Of a stretch of 64,000 nucleotides of DNA, positions 27,474 through 36,805 are shown piece after piece. Position 1 is the stretch's first letter; every line of letters begins with the position of its first letter. Position numbers and translations under genes: made by a program. Source of the stretch: Paludibacter sp. (GTDB taxonomy: Bacteria; Bacteroidota; Bacteroidia; Bacteroidales; Paludibacteraceae); NCBI RefSeq assembly GCF_009712605.1, contig NZ_WASO01000004.1, positions 1 to 64,000 on the forward strand, in the 5' to 3' direction. The notes beneath the pieces were generated by a model. The model was not told the DNA's origin and ran no database searches. It saw nothing but the letters and a program-made list of their open reading frames with translations.

Positions 27474-28388
27474 TCAATGTGATTGCGCCCGCACCATAAT
27501 CATCACCGGAAAATGATCGGACGGGCATCGGGCCTTAAGTGGTTGCTGCGAAACATTCCCGGAAGGAGTCCCCGATTCGGGTACATCAACACGATAGGTA
27601 TCCGTAAGAATACCATATTTCAACACCGAAAACCGATTTGTAAGAAAAATGTGATCGATACGTCCTTTCGATACGCCATTGATATCAAATTCGTTGAACG
27701 TACCCGGCTGATCATAGACCAACGCAGCTTTATCATACGAATCCTGTAAGATTCCCGACCCATTCAGCAATCGATAAGAAGGAGAGAATTGGTCGACATT
27801 GAAATCGCCGCTTAAAATAACCGGCATATCTTTAGGCATAGCCTGAATCTTCTTCAAAATTAATTTAGCGCTTTCGGCACGTGCCACTACACCAATGTGG
27901 TCCATGTGCAAATTGAAATAGACAAACGTAAAGCCGGTACTTATCTCTTTAAATTTTCCCCATGTACAAATACGAATGCAGGCCGCATCCCAACCCCGAT
28001 TCGGACGAGACTGATCTTCGGACAACCAGAAATCGCCGTGATCCAACATTTGGAATTTATCTGTGCGATAAAAAATGGCCGAATGTTCTCCTTTTTGGTG
28101 CCCGTCATCGCGTCCCACACCAATGTATTCGTACTTAGGCAACATTCGCTTCAAATCCTCCAACTGACCATAGAAACCTTCCTGCGTTCCGAAAATATCG
28201 AACCCATGAAACTGCACAAGCTTGGCAATATAAGGAACCCGCTGCCCCCATCCATTTCCATTTACAGAATCTTCGTGATTGGCTTGTCTTAAATTATAAG
28301 TTGCCACAGTAAAATCCACCGACGATGCGGCTTCAACCGCTCCGGCAAAACCAAAAACAAGTAACACCAAATAAAATAGTCTCTTCAT
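27474..28388 (-). CDS. Endonuclease/exonuclease/phosphatase family protein, secreted
   Basis: A 304-residue exported EEP-fold hydrolase. The signal peptide ends near VEAAS. Core motifs in order: VATYNLR (about 28-34), GTQEG with the metal-ligand Glu (about 67-71), HSAIFYRT, YFNLHMDH, LSGDFNVD, and the closing CPSDHFPVMI with catalytic Asp and His. It is probably a phosphodiesterase or phosphatase; a substrate cannot be named. Predicted periplasmic location makes a nucleic-acid-degrading or lipid phosphoesterase role possible. The gene is monocistronic with a promoter at 28411-28439. Confidence 0.9.
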   Translation of the reverse strand: MKRLFYLVLLVFGFAGAVEAASSVDFTVATYNLRQANHEDSVNGNGWGQRVPYIAKLVQFHGFDIFGTQEGFYGQLEDLKRMLPKYEYIGVGRDDGHQKGEHSAIFYRTDKFQMLDHGDFWLSEDQSRPNRGWDAACIRICTWGKFKEISTGFTFVYFNLHMDHIGVVARAESAKLILKKIQAMPKDMPVILSGDFNVDQFSPSYRLLNGSGILQDSYDKAALVYDQPGTFNEFDINGVSKGRIDHIFLTNRFSVLKYGILTDTYRVDVPESGTPSGNVSQQPLKARCPSDHFPVMIMVRAQSH

Positions 28389-28410
28389 TGTAAATTCATT
28401 TTATCGGACT

Positions 28411-28439
28411 CAAATATAAAAAATTAATTTTTCAAACAA
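28411..28439 (-). promoter_or_regulatory. Predicted promoter of the EEP gene
   Basis: On the minus strand TATATTTG (28418-28411) with TTG (28439-28437) 18 bases upstream. Transcription would start about 17 bases before the ATG. Confidence 0.5.
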
Positions 28440-28583
28440 TTCCACCAGAATACTTCCGAAGTGACATTGCAATTTTCAAAGGCAACTTCAGAAGTTTTAT
28501 CCAGATCAGAAAGTTTGTAAGAATATTCAAAGTTAAGCTTTTTCGCCTACAATTCATTGATACCGGTTAACTGCTAAACAGTC

Positions 28584-28617
28584 AAAAGCCACAGCATTTC
28601 TCAATGCCATGGCTTTT
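28584..28617. terminator. Rho-independent terminator after the TonB receptor gene
   Basis: AAAAGCC (28584-28590) pairs with GGCTTTT (28611-28617), with an inner GCAT/ATGC pair. T-runs on both sides make it usable in either direction; it lies 99 bases past the receptor stop. Confidence 0.6.
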
Positions 28618-28715
28618 CTTAATCACAAGTAAAACTAAAATCCTATTATCTAATGCATGAATTTGAATATTCAGAACTAATCCAAACCGTTAACTCTTCT
28701 AACCTATATTGATTG

Positions 28716-31157
28716 CTATTTACCGCTACGACTTTGTTCTTCGCTCGATGCCGTAGAACGGTTGGCGCGGGTTTTGAAAGAATCTTTCCCGAAACGATAA
28801 GTAAATGACACATTCACCCCACGGCTGTCCCAGTGGTTGTCAACATTGAAATCTACATTTCCGTATTTTGCAAAACCTCCGCCTTTATTGGTATTAAAGA
28901 TATCATCCACCGACACCTTCAAAGTTCCCTTTTTATTGAAAAGGCTCTTCTGCACTCCAAGATCGACAGAATATTGTTCGTAGATGGTAAAGTTACCCCA
29001 GAGTTGTTTTGAGCGATAACGTCCGGCCAGCTCCATACTGATGTCGCATGGCAATGTAAAGCTTTGAGTTGTGTTGGCATTATAACTCCAGCGTTTGAAC
29101 TTATCGGCTGTCGCATCGTTAGATGTTACCGATTTATACATAACGATTGCCGAAGCATTGAAGTGCCACCACTTGGTAACGTCGAGCTGAACAGTCTGCG
29201 AAGCATTCAGGTCTATCGATTTGCTCAGGTTGTCTTTGGTCTGATACATTACTTTGGTAATATCGTTTTGTTTGATCACATCGGTAAACAAATCGTTGGT
29301 ACGGTTCATGCCGATAGAAGTAATAAACTTACTCTTGTAGGTATAATTCAGTCCGAGAGAGTGTGTAAACTGCGGACGAATAAACGGATTTCCCTGATTA
29401 TAGGTAAATTGATCAAGCAACCACATGAACGGGTTTAGTATCTGATAGCTTGGACGTCCAATGCGATAACTATAAGTCAATCCCAGTTGATTATTTTCGT
29501 TCAGGTCTCGTTTAATAAACAGAGACGGAAACAGATCGGTATAATGCTTCGTATCCACACGATTCATCGATTTTGAATCTCCTTTCGAGTTGGTATTCTC
29601 CACACGCAAACCTAGTTGTACTGAGGTTTTACCGAATTGCCCTCTGGCGCTGACGTAAGCTGCATTGATATTTTCGGTGTAAATAAACTGGTCATATGGT
29701 TTCAGGCCGGTATTCCACACCACATTTGTCGGGTCATCTACCGTAAACTCTGACTGACTGTTTGTTTTTACAAAGCTGGTTTTCAAACCACCTTCGATCG
29801 AGAATTTTTTCCCAATAGGATGTACGTAGTCGGTTTTTGCCGTGAAAATATTGATAATGCGTGGCTGATATCCCAGTATAGTAGAATTGATATTCATATC
29901 ATTCCCGTTTCCATCTACATAATTTCCATGCTGATCGGTTGAAGAATGGTATTTGAAGCGTGCATAATCGGCATCGAATGTCAATGAAGTTCCGGTGCTG
30001 TCAATATCCCATTTATAATTTCCATTGAAAGTAATATTGCTCCAGTGTTCGTTTTCGCCCGATTTGGTATGAAGCGCAGAATCGAGCTTCATTGTATTAT
30101 CAAAAAAAGACGTTACCGAGTTTGTTTTACCGTTACTATGCCCATCAGAACCACGAACCATAAAACTGATTACCTGGTTTTTTGCAACATAATAGTCGGA
30201 TCCGATTTTATAATTATGTCCGTTACCATTATAGTCGCTACGGTTATATATCTGTTGAACAGCTCCCACATAAGGCCCTGTAACATAATTCCGGACGGCA
30301 TCCATCGTATTCCAGCCACTCCATCCGTTGAACGAATAGTTCCCGTAAACATTCAGTTTCCCGAAATTCATATTCAGATCTAAACCAACATTTTCTCCAA
30401 ACTTGCCGCTATATCCTCCACCGGTATAGAAACTACCGTTAAAACCAGTACGCTTGTTGTGCTTTGTTTTGATATTGATAATGCCTGAGTTTCCTTCAGC
30501 ATCGTATCGTGAAGACGGATTTTCAATTACCTCGATTCGTTCGATATCTTTTCCCTGCATACCTTTCAGCAACGTAGCCAACTGATCGGCTGAAACATAC
30601 GTCGGCTTGTCGTCGATCATAACTTTCACACCTTCTTTGCCTTTCAAACTAATATTATTATTGTTGTCAACAGTGACGCCCGGAGTCTTTTTCAAAATAT
30701 CCAGCACGTTTTCCGATGCTGTTGTAATGGAAGCTTCAGGGTTAATCACCATTTTGTCTGCCTGTTGTTCGATAAACTTGCGCTTAGCTACCACTGTAGC
30801 CTCTTTCAACATTTGAGTATTTTCTTCTAAAACCACATCTCTCTGAACATCTTTTTTGCCATTAAATGCAAACTGTTCGGTTTCAAACTTCTTATAGCCC
30901 ACCATCGTCACCGACAAAATATAAGTTCCCTCGTGCACTTTATCGATAACGAAGTCGCCGGTACTGTTACTTTCACTGCCTTTTATCGGCAGTTTGGTTT
31001 TTGCATTGATAAGAGCTGCGGTTGCAAATTCAACCGGACGATGATTTTGATCAAGGATCCGACCCTTTACGGTTCCGTCTGCTTTTGCGATTCCGATGCA
31101 AAGCATCGCCATAAGCATAAAACTAGCTATTCGTTGCAAACAAGTCTTTGTTGCCAT
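28716..31157 (-). CDS. TonB-dependent outer membrane receptor
   Basis: An 813-residue receptor with a signal peptide (ending near IAKADG), an N-terminal CarboxypepD_reg-like beta domain (about 28-112, GTVKGRILDQNHRPVEFATAAL), a plug (about 130-235, with KGKEGVKVMIDDKPTYVSADQL and ENPSSRYDAEGNSGIINIKT) and a long barrel ending SFTYRFGKDSF. The plug and barrel resemble the outer-membrane beta-barrel family (PF14905-like) rather than SusC, because the length and the absence of a susD neighbour do not fit a glycan locus. The ligand is unknown. A terminator lies downstream. Confidence 0.88.
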   Translation of the reverse strand: MATKTCLQRIASFMLMAMLCIGIAKADGTVKGRILDQNHRPVEFATAALINAKTKLPIKGSESNSTGDFVIDKVHEGTYILSVTMVGYKKFETEQFAFNGKKDVQRDVVLEENTQMLKEATVVAKRKFIEQQADKMVINPEASITTASENVLDILKKTPGVTVDNNNNISLKGKEGVKVMIDDKPTYVSADQLATLLKGMQGKDIERIEVIENPSSRYDAEGNSGIINIKTKHNKRTGFNGSFYTGGGYSGKFGENVGLDLNMNFGKLNVYGNYSFNGWSGWNTMDAVRNYVTGPYVGAVQQIYNRSDYNGNGHNYKIGSDYYVAKNQVISFMVRGSDGHSNGKTNSVTSFFDNTMKLDSALHTKSGENEHWSNITFNGNYKWDIDSTGTSLTFDADYARFKYHSSTDQHGNYVDGNGNDMNINSTILGYQPRIINIFTAKTDYVHPIGKKFSIEGGLKTSFVKTNSQSEFTVDDPTNVVWNTGLKPYDQFIYTENINAAYVSARGQFGKTSVQLGLRVENTNSKGDSKSMNRVDTKHYTDLFPSLFIKRDLNENNQLGLTYSYRIGRPSYQILNPFMWLLDQFTYNQGNPFIRPQFTHSLGLNYTYKSKFITSIGMNRTNDLFTDVIKQNDITKVMYQTKDNLSKSIDLNASQTVQLDVTKWWHFNASAIVMYKSVTSNDATADKFKRWSYNANTTQSFTLPCDISMELAGRYRSKQLWGNFTIYEQYSVDLGVQKSLFNKKGTLKVSVDDIFNTNKGGGFAKYGNVDFNVDNHWDSRGVNVSFTYRFGKDSFKTRANRSTASSEEQSRSGK

Positions 31158-31969
31158 AAAATTTTACTGATTTTTGTGTGTTTCGTTTGTGATAAGATGA
31201 AGGAGTAGCGGATCCATTTCTACTCCTTCGTTCTGTTTTTTGTAAGTTAGACGTTCGCGGTTATGCGTTTGGATGAATGTTATGTTTTTTTTAGAATTCA
31301 ATTTAATCCAACAATCCTTTCAATTCTCATATTATTCCTAATACTTTGCCAATATGAAAATTTTCCATTGCAATAATTCTCGAACATTTTTAATGTTCTA
31401 CTTTGCCTGCGGCTGGCCTTACTTTTTGGCGCAAAAAGTAAGCAAAAACAGTGACGGAAAGAACTCGTTCGTTCGGCCATGAAATATTTTCTCACTTACA
31501 AACTTCTGTAGCTGGCCTACTCACTCAAACAGCTTTCCGTCAGTTTGGTATTTTTGTTTGTCCCTTCGGGCCTGGTTGTCTATACATTATAAAAATAATC
31601 CGTTTATATCTTTATAAATCTTGCTCATGCAGATTGGAGCGGCCTTGTCCGGTGAGCAAAAAAACAAGTGAAGCGACGCAAAAATCGTCCTTGTTTGAAG
31701 TTTCCGACAAAAGGAGGAAACAAGTTTGGGCGATTTCCGTTGATGAACGCCGGTTTTTTGAGCGAAGCGGGCATAGCCTTGAATTTTTTGTTTACTTTTT
31801 GTTTCAAGACAAAAAGTAAAAGGAATATGGGGATTAGCCCAATACAAAAGCAATTATAGCATAGCTCTCTAACACTCAGACAACACTCTTCAACAAATTA
31901 TTTATCAACAGGTTGTTCAGAGCTTGCAAAAAAAAAATAGATTACCCTACAAACAGGAATGAAAAGTTA
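31158..31969. other. Gene-free stretch with a hairpin-bounded repeat element
   Basis: These 812 bases separate the receptor gene from the DUF2807 gene. The left 150 bases hold the receptor leader. The middle 31418-31820 is the element described separately. Short frames in it are shadows of the repeat. Confidence 0.65.
31418..31820. repeat. Hairpin-bounded non-coding element
   Basis: CTTACTTTTTG/CAAAAAGTAAG (31418-31428 with 31432-31442) and TTTACTTTTTGT/ACAAAAAGTAAA (31791-31802 with 31809-31820) are two similar perfect hairpins 350 bases apart. They enclose blocks such as GACGCAAAAATCGTCC and GAGCGAAGCGGGC. Similar sequence, translated as spurious short proteins, seems familiar from other Bacteroidota genomes, but I cannot verify it. 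Confidence 0.5.
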
Positions 31970-32653
31970 TTATTCAGGTTTAACCACACCGGTACCGTGC
32001 TTACTCAGATGTTTTACCACAGGGTTGCCTTTGTAGGTTATATTGCCTGTACCACTGGCATCTATTGAAATTTCTTTACCGGCAAACAAAGTCACATTGC
32101 CTACTCCGGAGAGGTGAACATCCAACACATCCGCTCTGAAATCGCCCGCACGAACGTTCCCTGTAGCCGAATTATGAATTTCGGCATGAGCAGCACTGCC
32201 CGATAGATTTACGTTACCTATCGCTGAAAAGTCGGAGTTTAATTGTGTACAATTCAGGTCAAAGTTTATATTACCGGCAGCATTGACCGTCAACTGAAGC
32301 ATTTTTCCGTGCAGTGTATTCTTGGTTTGAATATTTCCAACTGCCTTAAAATAAGCATTTGTCAGATTACGAACTGTGATATAAACATCCAGTTTCCCAT
32401 GCCAGTTATGGAGGCCTTTGGTTGTAACCGTGAGCTTATTACCACTATTCTTCACTATAATGTAGTCGGACACGTCTTTGTTTGACTCAATCCGAACCGA
32501 TTCTTTATTACCCTGAATAAGGTAAACATTACCAACTGTGCGTACATCCAGTTCAGAAAATGCACCAACCGATATTTCCTGAATAACATTAGCGGCCCGA
32601 AGGCTAAACGGGACGATCAGCAAACAGATCATTCCCAACAAAATTTTCTTCAT
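31970..32653 (-). CDS. DUF2807 (head GIN) domain protein
   Basis: A 227-residue exported protein. Signal peptide (ending near LRAAN), then a right-handed beta-helix-like run typical of DUF2807/PF10988: EISVGAFSELDVRTVGNVYLIQG, VGNIQTKNTLHGKMLQLTVNAAGNIN, AIGNVNLSG, GVGNVTLFAGKEISIDASGTGNI. The repeated xGNhx turns are diagnostic. Function unknown; once annotated as putative auto-transporter adhesins. It lies 27 bases downstream of a paralogue and is probably co-transcribed with it. Confidence 0.88.
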   Translation of the reverse strand: MKKILLGMICLLIVPFSLRAANVIQEISVGAFSELDVRTVGNVYLIQGNKESVRIESNKDVSDYIIVKNSGNKLTVTTKGLHNWHGKLDVYITVRNLTNAYFKAVGNIQTKNTLHGKMLQLTVNAAGNINFDLNCTQLNSDFSAIGNVNLSGSAAHAEIHNSATGNVRAGDFRADVLDVHLSGVGNVTLFAGKEISIDASGTGNITYKGNPVVKHLSKHGTGVVKPE

Positions 32654-32680
32654 AACAATTTGTTTTTTAGATATTTATTT

Positions 32681-33385
32681 TTATTCCGCTTTTACCGTTC
32701 CAATACCATCTTTATGAATATCGGTAAAACGAGGATGACCCCGATAAACGACCTTACCGATACCACTGGCATTAACCGTTATCTTTCCTTTTGCATACAC
32801 ATCCACGTTCCCAACACCCTTAAAACTCACAACAGCCTCATTCGCAATCAGGTCGCTCATTTGGACATTACCGACGCCTTTAGCATCAAGATCCAACCTG
32901 TCAGTATTACCTTTAACCGTAAAACTTCCAACACCGGCAAACTGGACATTCAATTGCTTACACTGCAAGTTGATCGACACTTTACCGGCAGATGTCATTG
33001 AAAAGTTAAGCGTATCGGTTTTCAACTCGTTGGTACTTGTAACAGCTCCCACATCCTTAAAATGAACATCCTGCAAATGGACAACCGTGATATAAATGTT
33101 CATTTGTGGTTTAGCTGCATGTTTAAAATCAATGGTTGAGCTTATCGTCAATTTGTTTTCTTCATTTTCGAGTTCCACCGTACTCATGGTAGTGGTATCT
33201 GTTTCAATTCTCACACTTTCCCGATCACCCTGAGTAATGAAAATATTTCCCAAGCCCCGTAATTCCACTTCGTTGAATGAACGAACCGGAAAATCTCTTG
33301 ACACCAGATCTTTTGCAAACACATTGTTGTTGATTAACAGAAAAAATAGTACCCCTGCGACAGTTTTAACAGGATTGAATTGCAT
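32681..33385 (-). CDS. DUF2807 (head GIN) domain protein, paralogue
   Basis: A 234-residue exported protein. Signal peptide (ending near VFAKD), followed by NEVELRGLGNIFITQGDRESVRIE, DVGAVTSTNELKTDTLNFSMTSAGKVS, GVGSFTVKGNTDRLDLDAKGVGNVQ, GVGNVDVYAKGKITVNASGIGKVVYRG. Same turns and order as its neighbour, so a tandem duplication is likely. The upstream 33386-33573 gap is divergent with the DUF5686 gene. Function unknown. Confidence 0.88.
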   Translation of the reverse strand: MQFNPVKTVAGVLFFLLINNNVFAKDLVSRDFPVRSFNEVELRGLGNIFITQGDRESVRIETDTTTMSTVELENEENKLTISSTIDFKHAAKPQMNIYITVVHLQDVHFKDVGAVTSTNELKTDTLNFSMTSAGKVSINLQCKQLNVQFAGVGSFTVKGNTDRLDLDAKGVGNVQMSDLIANEAVVSFKGVGNVDVYAKGKITVNASGIGKVVYRGHPRFTDIHKDGIGTVKAE

Positions 33386-33527
33386 TGTGATTAAGTTTTA
33401 GATGATTTGTGTCTCTTTTTATCTGCTTTGTAAAGCAGCGAACATATAGATGACGAAGCCAAAACAAAAACATAACATCGGTTTTAATTTTTATTTTTGC
33501 TTTAAAATCACGGACAGAATTATTTCA

Positions 33528-33535
33528 TATCTTTG
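33528..33535 (+). promoter_or_regulatory. Possible -7 element of the DUF5686 gene
   Basis: TATCTTTG fits TAnnTTTG and would start transcription near 33541. A TTG lies upstream at 33497-33499, too far for an ideal -33. Confidence 0.4.
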
Positions 33536-33547
33536 CAACAGCAAAAA

Positions 33548-33577
33548 GCATCAGTTTCGTCCCGAAACTAACGATGC
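33548..33577 (+). other. 5' leader hairpin of the DUF5686 gene
   Basis: GCATC (33548-33552) pairs with GATGC (33573-33577), and AGTTTCG (33553-33559) with CGAAACT (33563-33569), leaving a 3-base loop and a 3-base bulge. An upstream ATG (33574) sits inside the stem, so initiation at 33607 is more likely. Confidence 0.4.
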
Positions 33578-33606
33578 TTAACCGTCACAAAGCAATAGGT
33601 GGTTAT

Positions 33607-36168
33607 ATGAGTAAAAGATTGTCGGCTGTACGTCTCTTTATTCTGATTCTCTTTTCTGCAGGAATCAACCACACACTTTCTGCCCAAAAGTTACAGGACG
33701 CAACTATTCTCGAAGGTCGCGTAGTCGATGCTCAGACCAATGAAGGAGTTTCTTTTGCCACATTGATGACTGTCCGTACTGGAGAAGGAACCATAACTGA
33801 CGAGAACGGCAGGTTTTCCCTCAAAATTACCCGCTCTACAGGAAAAATCAAGTTATCATGCGTCGGCTATAAAACAGACACCGTAACTTACCGAAAAGGT
33901 GGAACAACTCCGTTTGTAATCAAGCTCAAACCCAAAATTCAGCAACTTCAGGAAATTGTAATAAAACCGGCAAAGAAACGGTATAAAAACAAGGGAAATC
34001 CGGCAGTTGAACTGATTGAAAAAGTAATTGCTCACAAAAAGGACAATCATCAGGGCAACTGGCAATATCTGGAAAATACCAAATATGAAAAGATCATATT
34101 CGGACTGAGCAACTATACATCTAAATTTCGTCCTGACAACACGCCAAAAAGTTTTCATTTCCTTTTTAATCATACCGATACCTCTTCTATGAAAGGAAAG
34201 AAGTTGCTCCCGCTCTATATTCAGGAAAAATTGTCGGACAACTATTTCAGCAAGTCACCCGCACACGAAAAAGAGGTGGTAAAAGCAACAAAAACGGTGG
34301 ATTATGGCAAATATTTCAGCATGGAAGGCATTTCCGTATATCTGAAAAATATCTACGAATCCATTGACTTGTATGAAAACAACATCAGTTTTCTTACCAA
34401 CCAGTTTGTGAGTCCTATTGCCAATGCAGCTCCGACGTTCTATAAGTATTTCATTATGGACACGGTAAAGCTCGATAATATTTCTTGCGTACGCCTCTAT
34501 TTTTCGCCGCGCAACAAAACCGACATGCTTTTTCAGGGCGATCTCTATATCACCCTCGACAGCTGCTATGCTGTCAGACAAGCCGATTTCAGCGTCAACA
34601 GAGACATTAATCTCAACTGGGTAAAAGAGGCCAATATCAACCTGACTTACAACAAAAACGCACAAAATGAATGGCTATTGGAATCGGATCATGTAGGGAT
34701 TGACTTCGGGCTACCCAAAACTGAACTAGGCGTGTACGGGCAGCGTACAACAACACACACCAACTATAAGATCGACACTCCGCGCGATGAAGCGTTTTAC
34801 AAAAAGCCAGCAGTAGAGACCGACAGTACCTCTCTGCACTCCGACAGCTATTGGGCGGCAAACCGCCCCCAACCACTTTCAACGTCAGAATCCGGCATCT
34901 ATACGATGATCGACAGCCTGAAACAGGTGCCCACCTTCAAACGTTCAATGGATTTGGTGTATCTGTTGTTGTACGGATATAAGTCGGTTGGACCATTTGC
35001 CATTGGGTCGCTCTACAATTTCGTAGGGTATAATCCGGTGGAAGGTTACCGGGTACAATTCGGAGGCAAAACCACCAGCCAGTTCAACGAACATTTCTAT
35101 CTTTCTGGCTACGGAGCCTATGGATTCCACGATAAAACATGGAAATATTCGTTTACGGGCGCCATCGGAATGGATTCGAAAAGCATCTTTCGCTTTCCGG
35201 CACATTACCTGAAGTTAAGCTACCAGTACGACGCAAAAACACCGGGCAACGAGATGTCGCTCAGTCAGAGTTACAATTTCATTGCAGCTTTGGTGTGGGG
35301 CAATTACAACAAATTTTTCTACAACCGGATTTTTCAGGCCGAATATCTCCACGAATTCAAAAGTCATTTTTCATATACTGCCGGCTTTCAATATGTTCGC
35401 GAGACTCCCCGCGGAATGCTTTATTTCAACCATTCGGATTACAGCCAGCAAACAAACGACAAGGCATACCTGCCCATTGCTGAAGTATACGGGAAACTCC
35501 GGTACGCTCCGCACGAAAAATTTTATCAGGAACAATTGAGTCGCTTCACAATGCCGACCAGTTATCCGATTTTCGAACTGGAATACCGCATCGGGAACAA
35601 AGCTTTTGGAAACAGCTACAACTACCAGAAAATCAAATTAGCGGCATTCAAACGGTTCAAATTATCCGTATTGGGATATTCGGATGTAGCGCTGGAAGGA
35701 GGCAAACTATTCGGTACGGTGTCGTATCCCTTACTATTTATCCACCCGGCAACACAAAACTACATGTTCGACGACACCAAATACAACCTGATAAACTTTC
35801 TTGAATTCGTCAGCGACCGTTATGCTTCACTAAGTATCGACCACAATTTCAACGGATTCTTTCTGAACAAAATACCTCTGCTCAAGAAATTAAACTGGCG
35901 TGAAGCCATCACCTGCAAGGTATTGTACGGAGATGTCGGCTCCCGCAACAATCCGGCATACAACGATCAGCTATTTCGCTTTCCCGAAAACAGCGACGGA
36001 AGCGCAGCAACGCACAAACTAGGAAGCACACCTTACGTAGAGGTGAGTGCCGGCATCGGCAACATTTTGCGTATCTTTCGGATCGATTTCGTTAAACGAC
36101 TAACCTATCTCAACAATCCTAACATTTCCGACTTTGGAATACGTGCCAGCATGAAAATGGACTTTTAA
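33607..36168 (+). CDS. DUF5686 family outer membrane protein
   Basis: An 853-residue exported protein. Signal peptide (about 1-27, ending HTLSAQ), then a CarboxypepD_reg-like domain (residues about 35-115, ILEGRVVDAQTNEGVSFATLMTV to DTVTYRKGG). The rest (about 125-853) matches the DUF5686-type outer-membrane barrel: NPAVELIEKVIAHKKDN, then many amphipathic strands, with a terminal ISDFGIRASMKMDF. Function unknown. The start at 33607 (SKRLSAVRLFIL) is chosen because an ATG at 33574 lies inside a leader hairpin. It is divergent from the DUF2807 pair. Confidence 0.85.
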   Translation: MSKRLSAVRLFILILFSAGINHTLSAQKLQDATILEGRVVDAQTNEGVSFATLMTVRTGEGTITDENGRFSLKITRSTGKIKLSCVGYKTDTVTYRKGGTTPFVIKLKPKIQQLQEIVIKPAKKRYKNKGNPAVELIEKVIAHKKDNHQGNWQYLENTKYEKIIFGLSNYTSKFRPDNTPKSFHFLFNHTDTSSMKGKKLLPLYIQEKLSDNYFSKSPAHEKEVVKATKTVDYGKYFSMEGISVYLKNIYESIDLYENNISFLTNQFVSPIANAAPTFYKYFIMDTVKLDNISCVRLYFSPRNKTDMLFQGDLYITLDSCYAVRQADFSVNRDINLNWVKEANINLTYNKNAQNEWLLESDHVGIDFGLPKTELGVYGQRTTTHTNYKIDTPRDEAFYKKPAVETDSTSLHSDSYWAANRPQPLSTSESGIYTMIDSLKQVPTFKRSMDLVYLLLYGYKSVGPFAIGSLYNFVGYNPVEGYRVQFGGKTTSQFNEHFYLSGYGAYGFHDKTWKYSFTGAIGMDSKSIFRFPAHYLKLSYQYDAKTPGNEMSLSQSYNFIAALVWGNYNKFFYNRIFQAEYLHEFKSHFSYTAGFQYVRETPRGMLYFNHSDYSQQTNDKAYLPIAEVYGKLRYAPHEKFYQEQLSRFTMPTSYPIFELEYRIGNKAFGNSYNYQKIKLAAFKRFKLSVLGYSDVALEGGKLFGTVSYPLLFIHPATQNYMFDDTKYNLINFLEFVSDRYASLSIDHNFNGFFLNKIPLLKKLNWREAITCKVLYGDVGSRNNPAYNDQLFRFPENSDGSAATHKLGSTPYVEVSAGIGNILRIFRIDFVKRLTYLNNPNISDFGIRASMKMDF

Positions 36169-36170
36169 TA

Positions 36171-36218
36171 GGTGGTGAGAACGTAAGGTAGTGAGAATGT
36201 GAGGTGGTGAGATAGTAC
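36171..36218. repeat. Three 16-bp direct repeats
   Basis: GGTGGTGAGAACGTAA, GGTAGTGAGAATGTGA and GGTGGTGAGATAGTAC follow in line just after the DUF5686 stop. A CAGTATT/CAGTATT/CAGTACG triplet follows. These look like simple-sequence expansions. Confidence 0.5.
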
Positions 36219-36331
36219 GCAGTATTCAGTATTCAGTACGCAGAAAATCGGAATTTTGAATCGAAGATCAGCGAAGCTAAATCTGGGCTAAGCATGTCTT
36301 TGCTCTTTGTTCTTTACTCTTTGTTCTAAAA

Positions 36332-36805
36332 ATGAAACATCAAAAAACAAACGCGGCACGAATCCTTGACCGCATGGGAATTACATACGAACTGGTTGCT
36401 TACAAGGTTGAAGAAAGCGACCTGAGCGCGGTGCATGTTGCCGCGCAACTTGGCCAAAATGTGGAACAGGTATTCAAAACTATTTTGCTTCGGGGCGACC
36501 GAAACGGCGTTTTCGTTTGTATCGTGCCCGGTGCCGAAGAGGTAAACCTGAAACTGGCGGCTTCTGTTTCGGGCAACAAAAAAGCGGAAACAGTTGCCAT
36601 GAAGGAACTGCTTCCGCTTACAGGTTATATTCGGGGAGGATGTTCGCCACTCGGGATGAAAAAGCCCTACCCTATTTATTTACATTCATCTGCCAGCGAA
36701 TTTCCGTTTATTTATATCAGTGCCGGGCAGCGTGGATTGCAGCTAAAGCTTGCTCCTGCCGATCTGATCAAGGCTGTAAATGCTGCAGTAGCCGAACTGA
36801 TTTAG
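36332..36805 (+). CDS. ybaK: Cys-tRNA(Pro)/aminoacyl-tRNA deacylase, YbaK/EbsC
   Basis: A 157-residue trans-editing deacylase. It hydrolyses Cys-tRNA(Pro) formed by misacylation in prolyl-tRNA synthetase. The family landmarks are present: NAARILDRMGITYELVAY, then QVFKTILLRG with the catalytic Lys (about 49), then VCIVPGAEEVNLKLAASV, GYIRGGCSPLGMKKPYPIYLH and ISAGQRGLQLKLAPADL. Length fits. The tail of the gene converges with the DUF2264 gene, sharing 4 bases. Confidence 0.93.
   Translation: MKHQKTNAARILDRMGITYELVAYKVEESDLSAVHVAAQLGQNVEQVFKTILLRGDRNGVFVCIVPGAEEVNLKLAASVSGNKKAETVAMKELLPLTGYIRGGCSPLGMKKPYPIYLHSSASEFPFIYISAGQRGLQLKLAPADLIKAVNAAVAELI

Larger units (their letters stand above)
28389..28715. 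other. Gene-free stretch holding a promoter and a terminator
   Basis: The gap between the EEP gene and the TonB receptor gene. It contains the EEP promoter at the left and a terminator for the receptor gene at 28584-28617. I see no gene. Confidence 0.7.

Noticed and set aside
31587-31853. 88-codon minus-strand ORF and overlapping short frames
   Set aside because: They overlap the hairpin-bounded repeat element and lack domain or start support.
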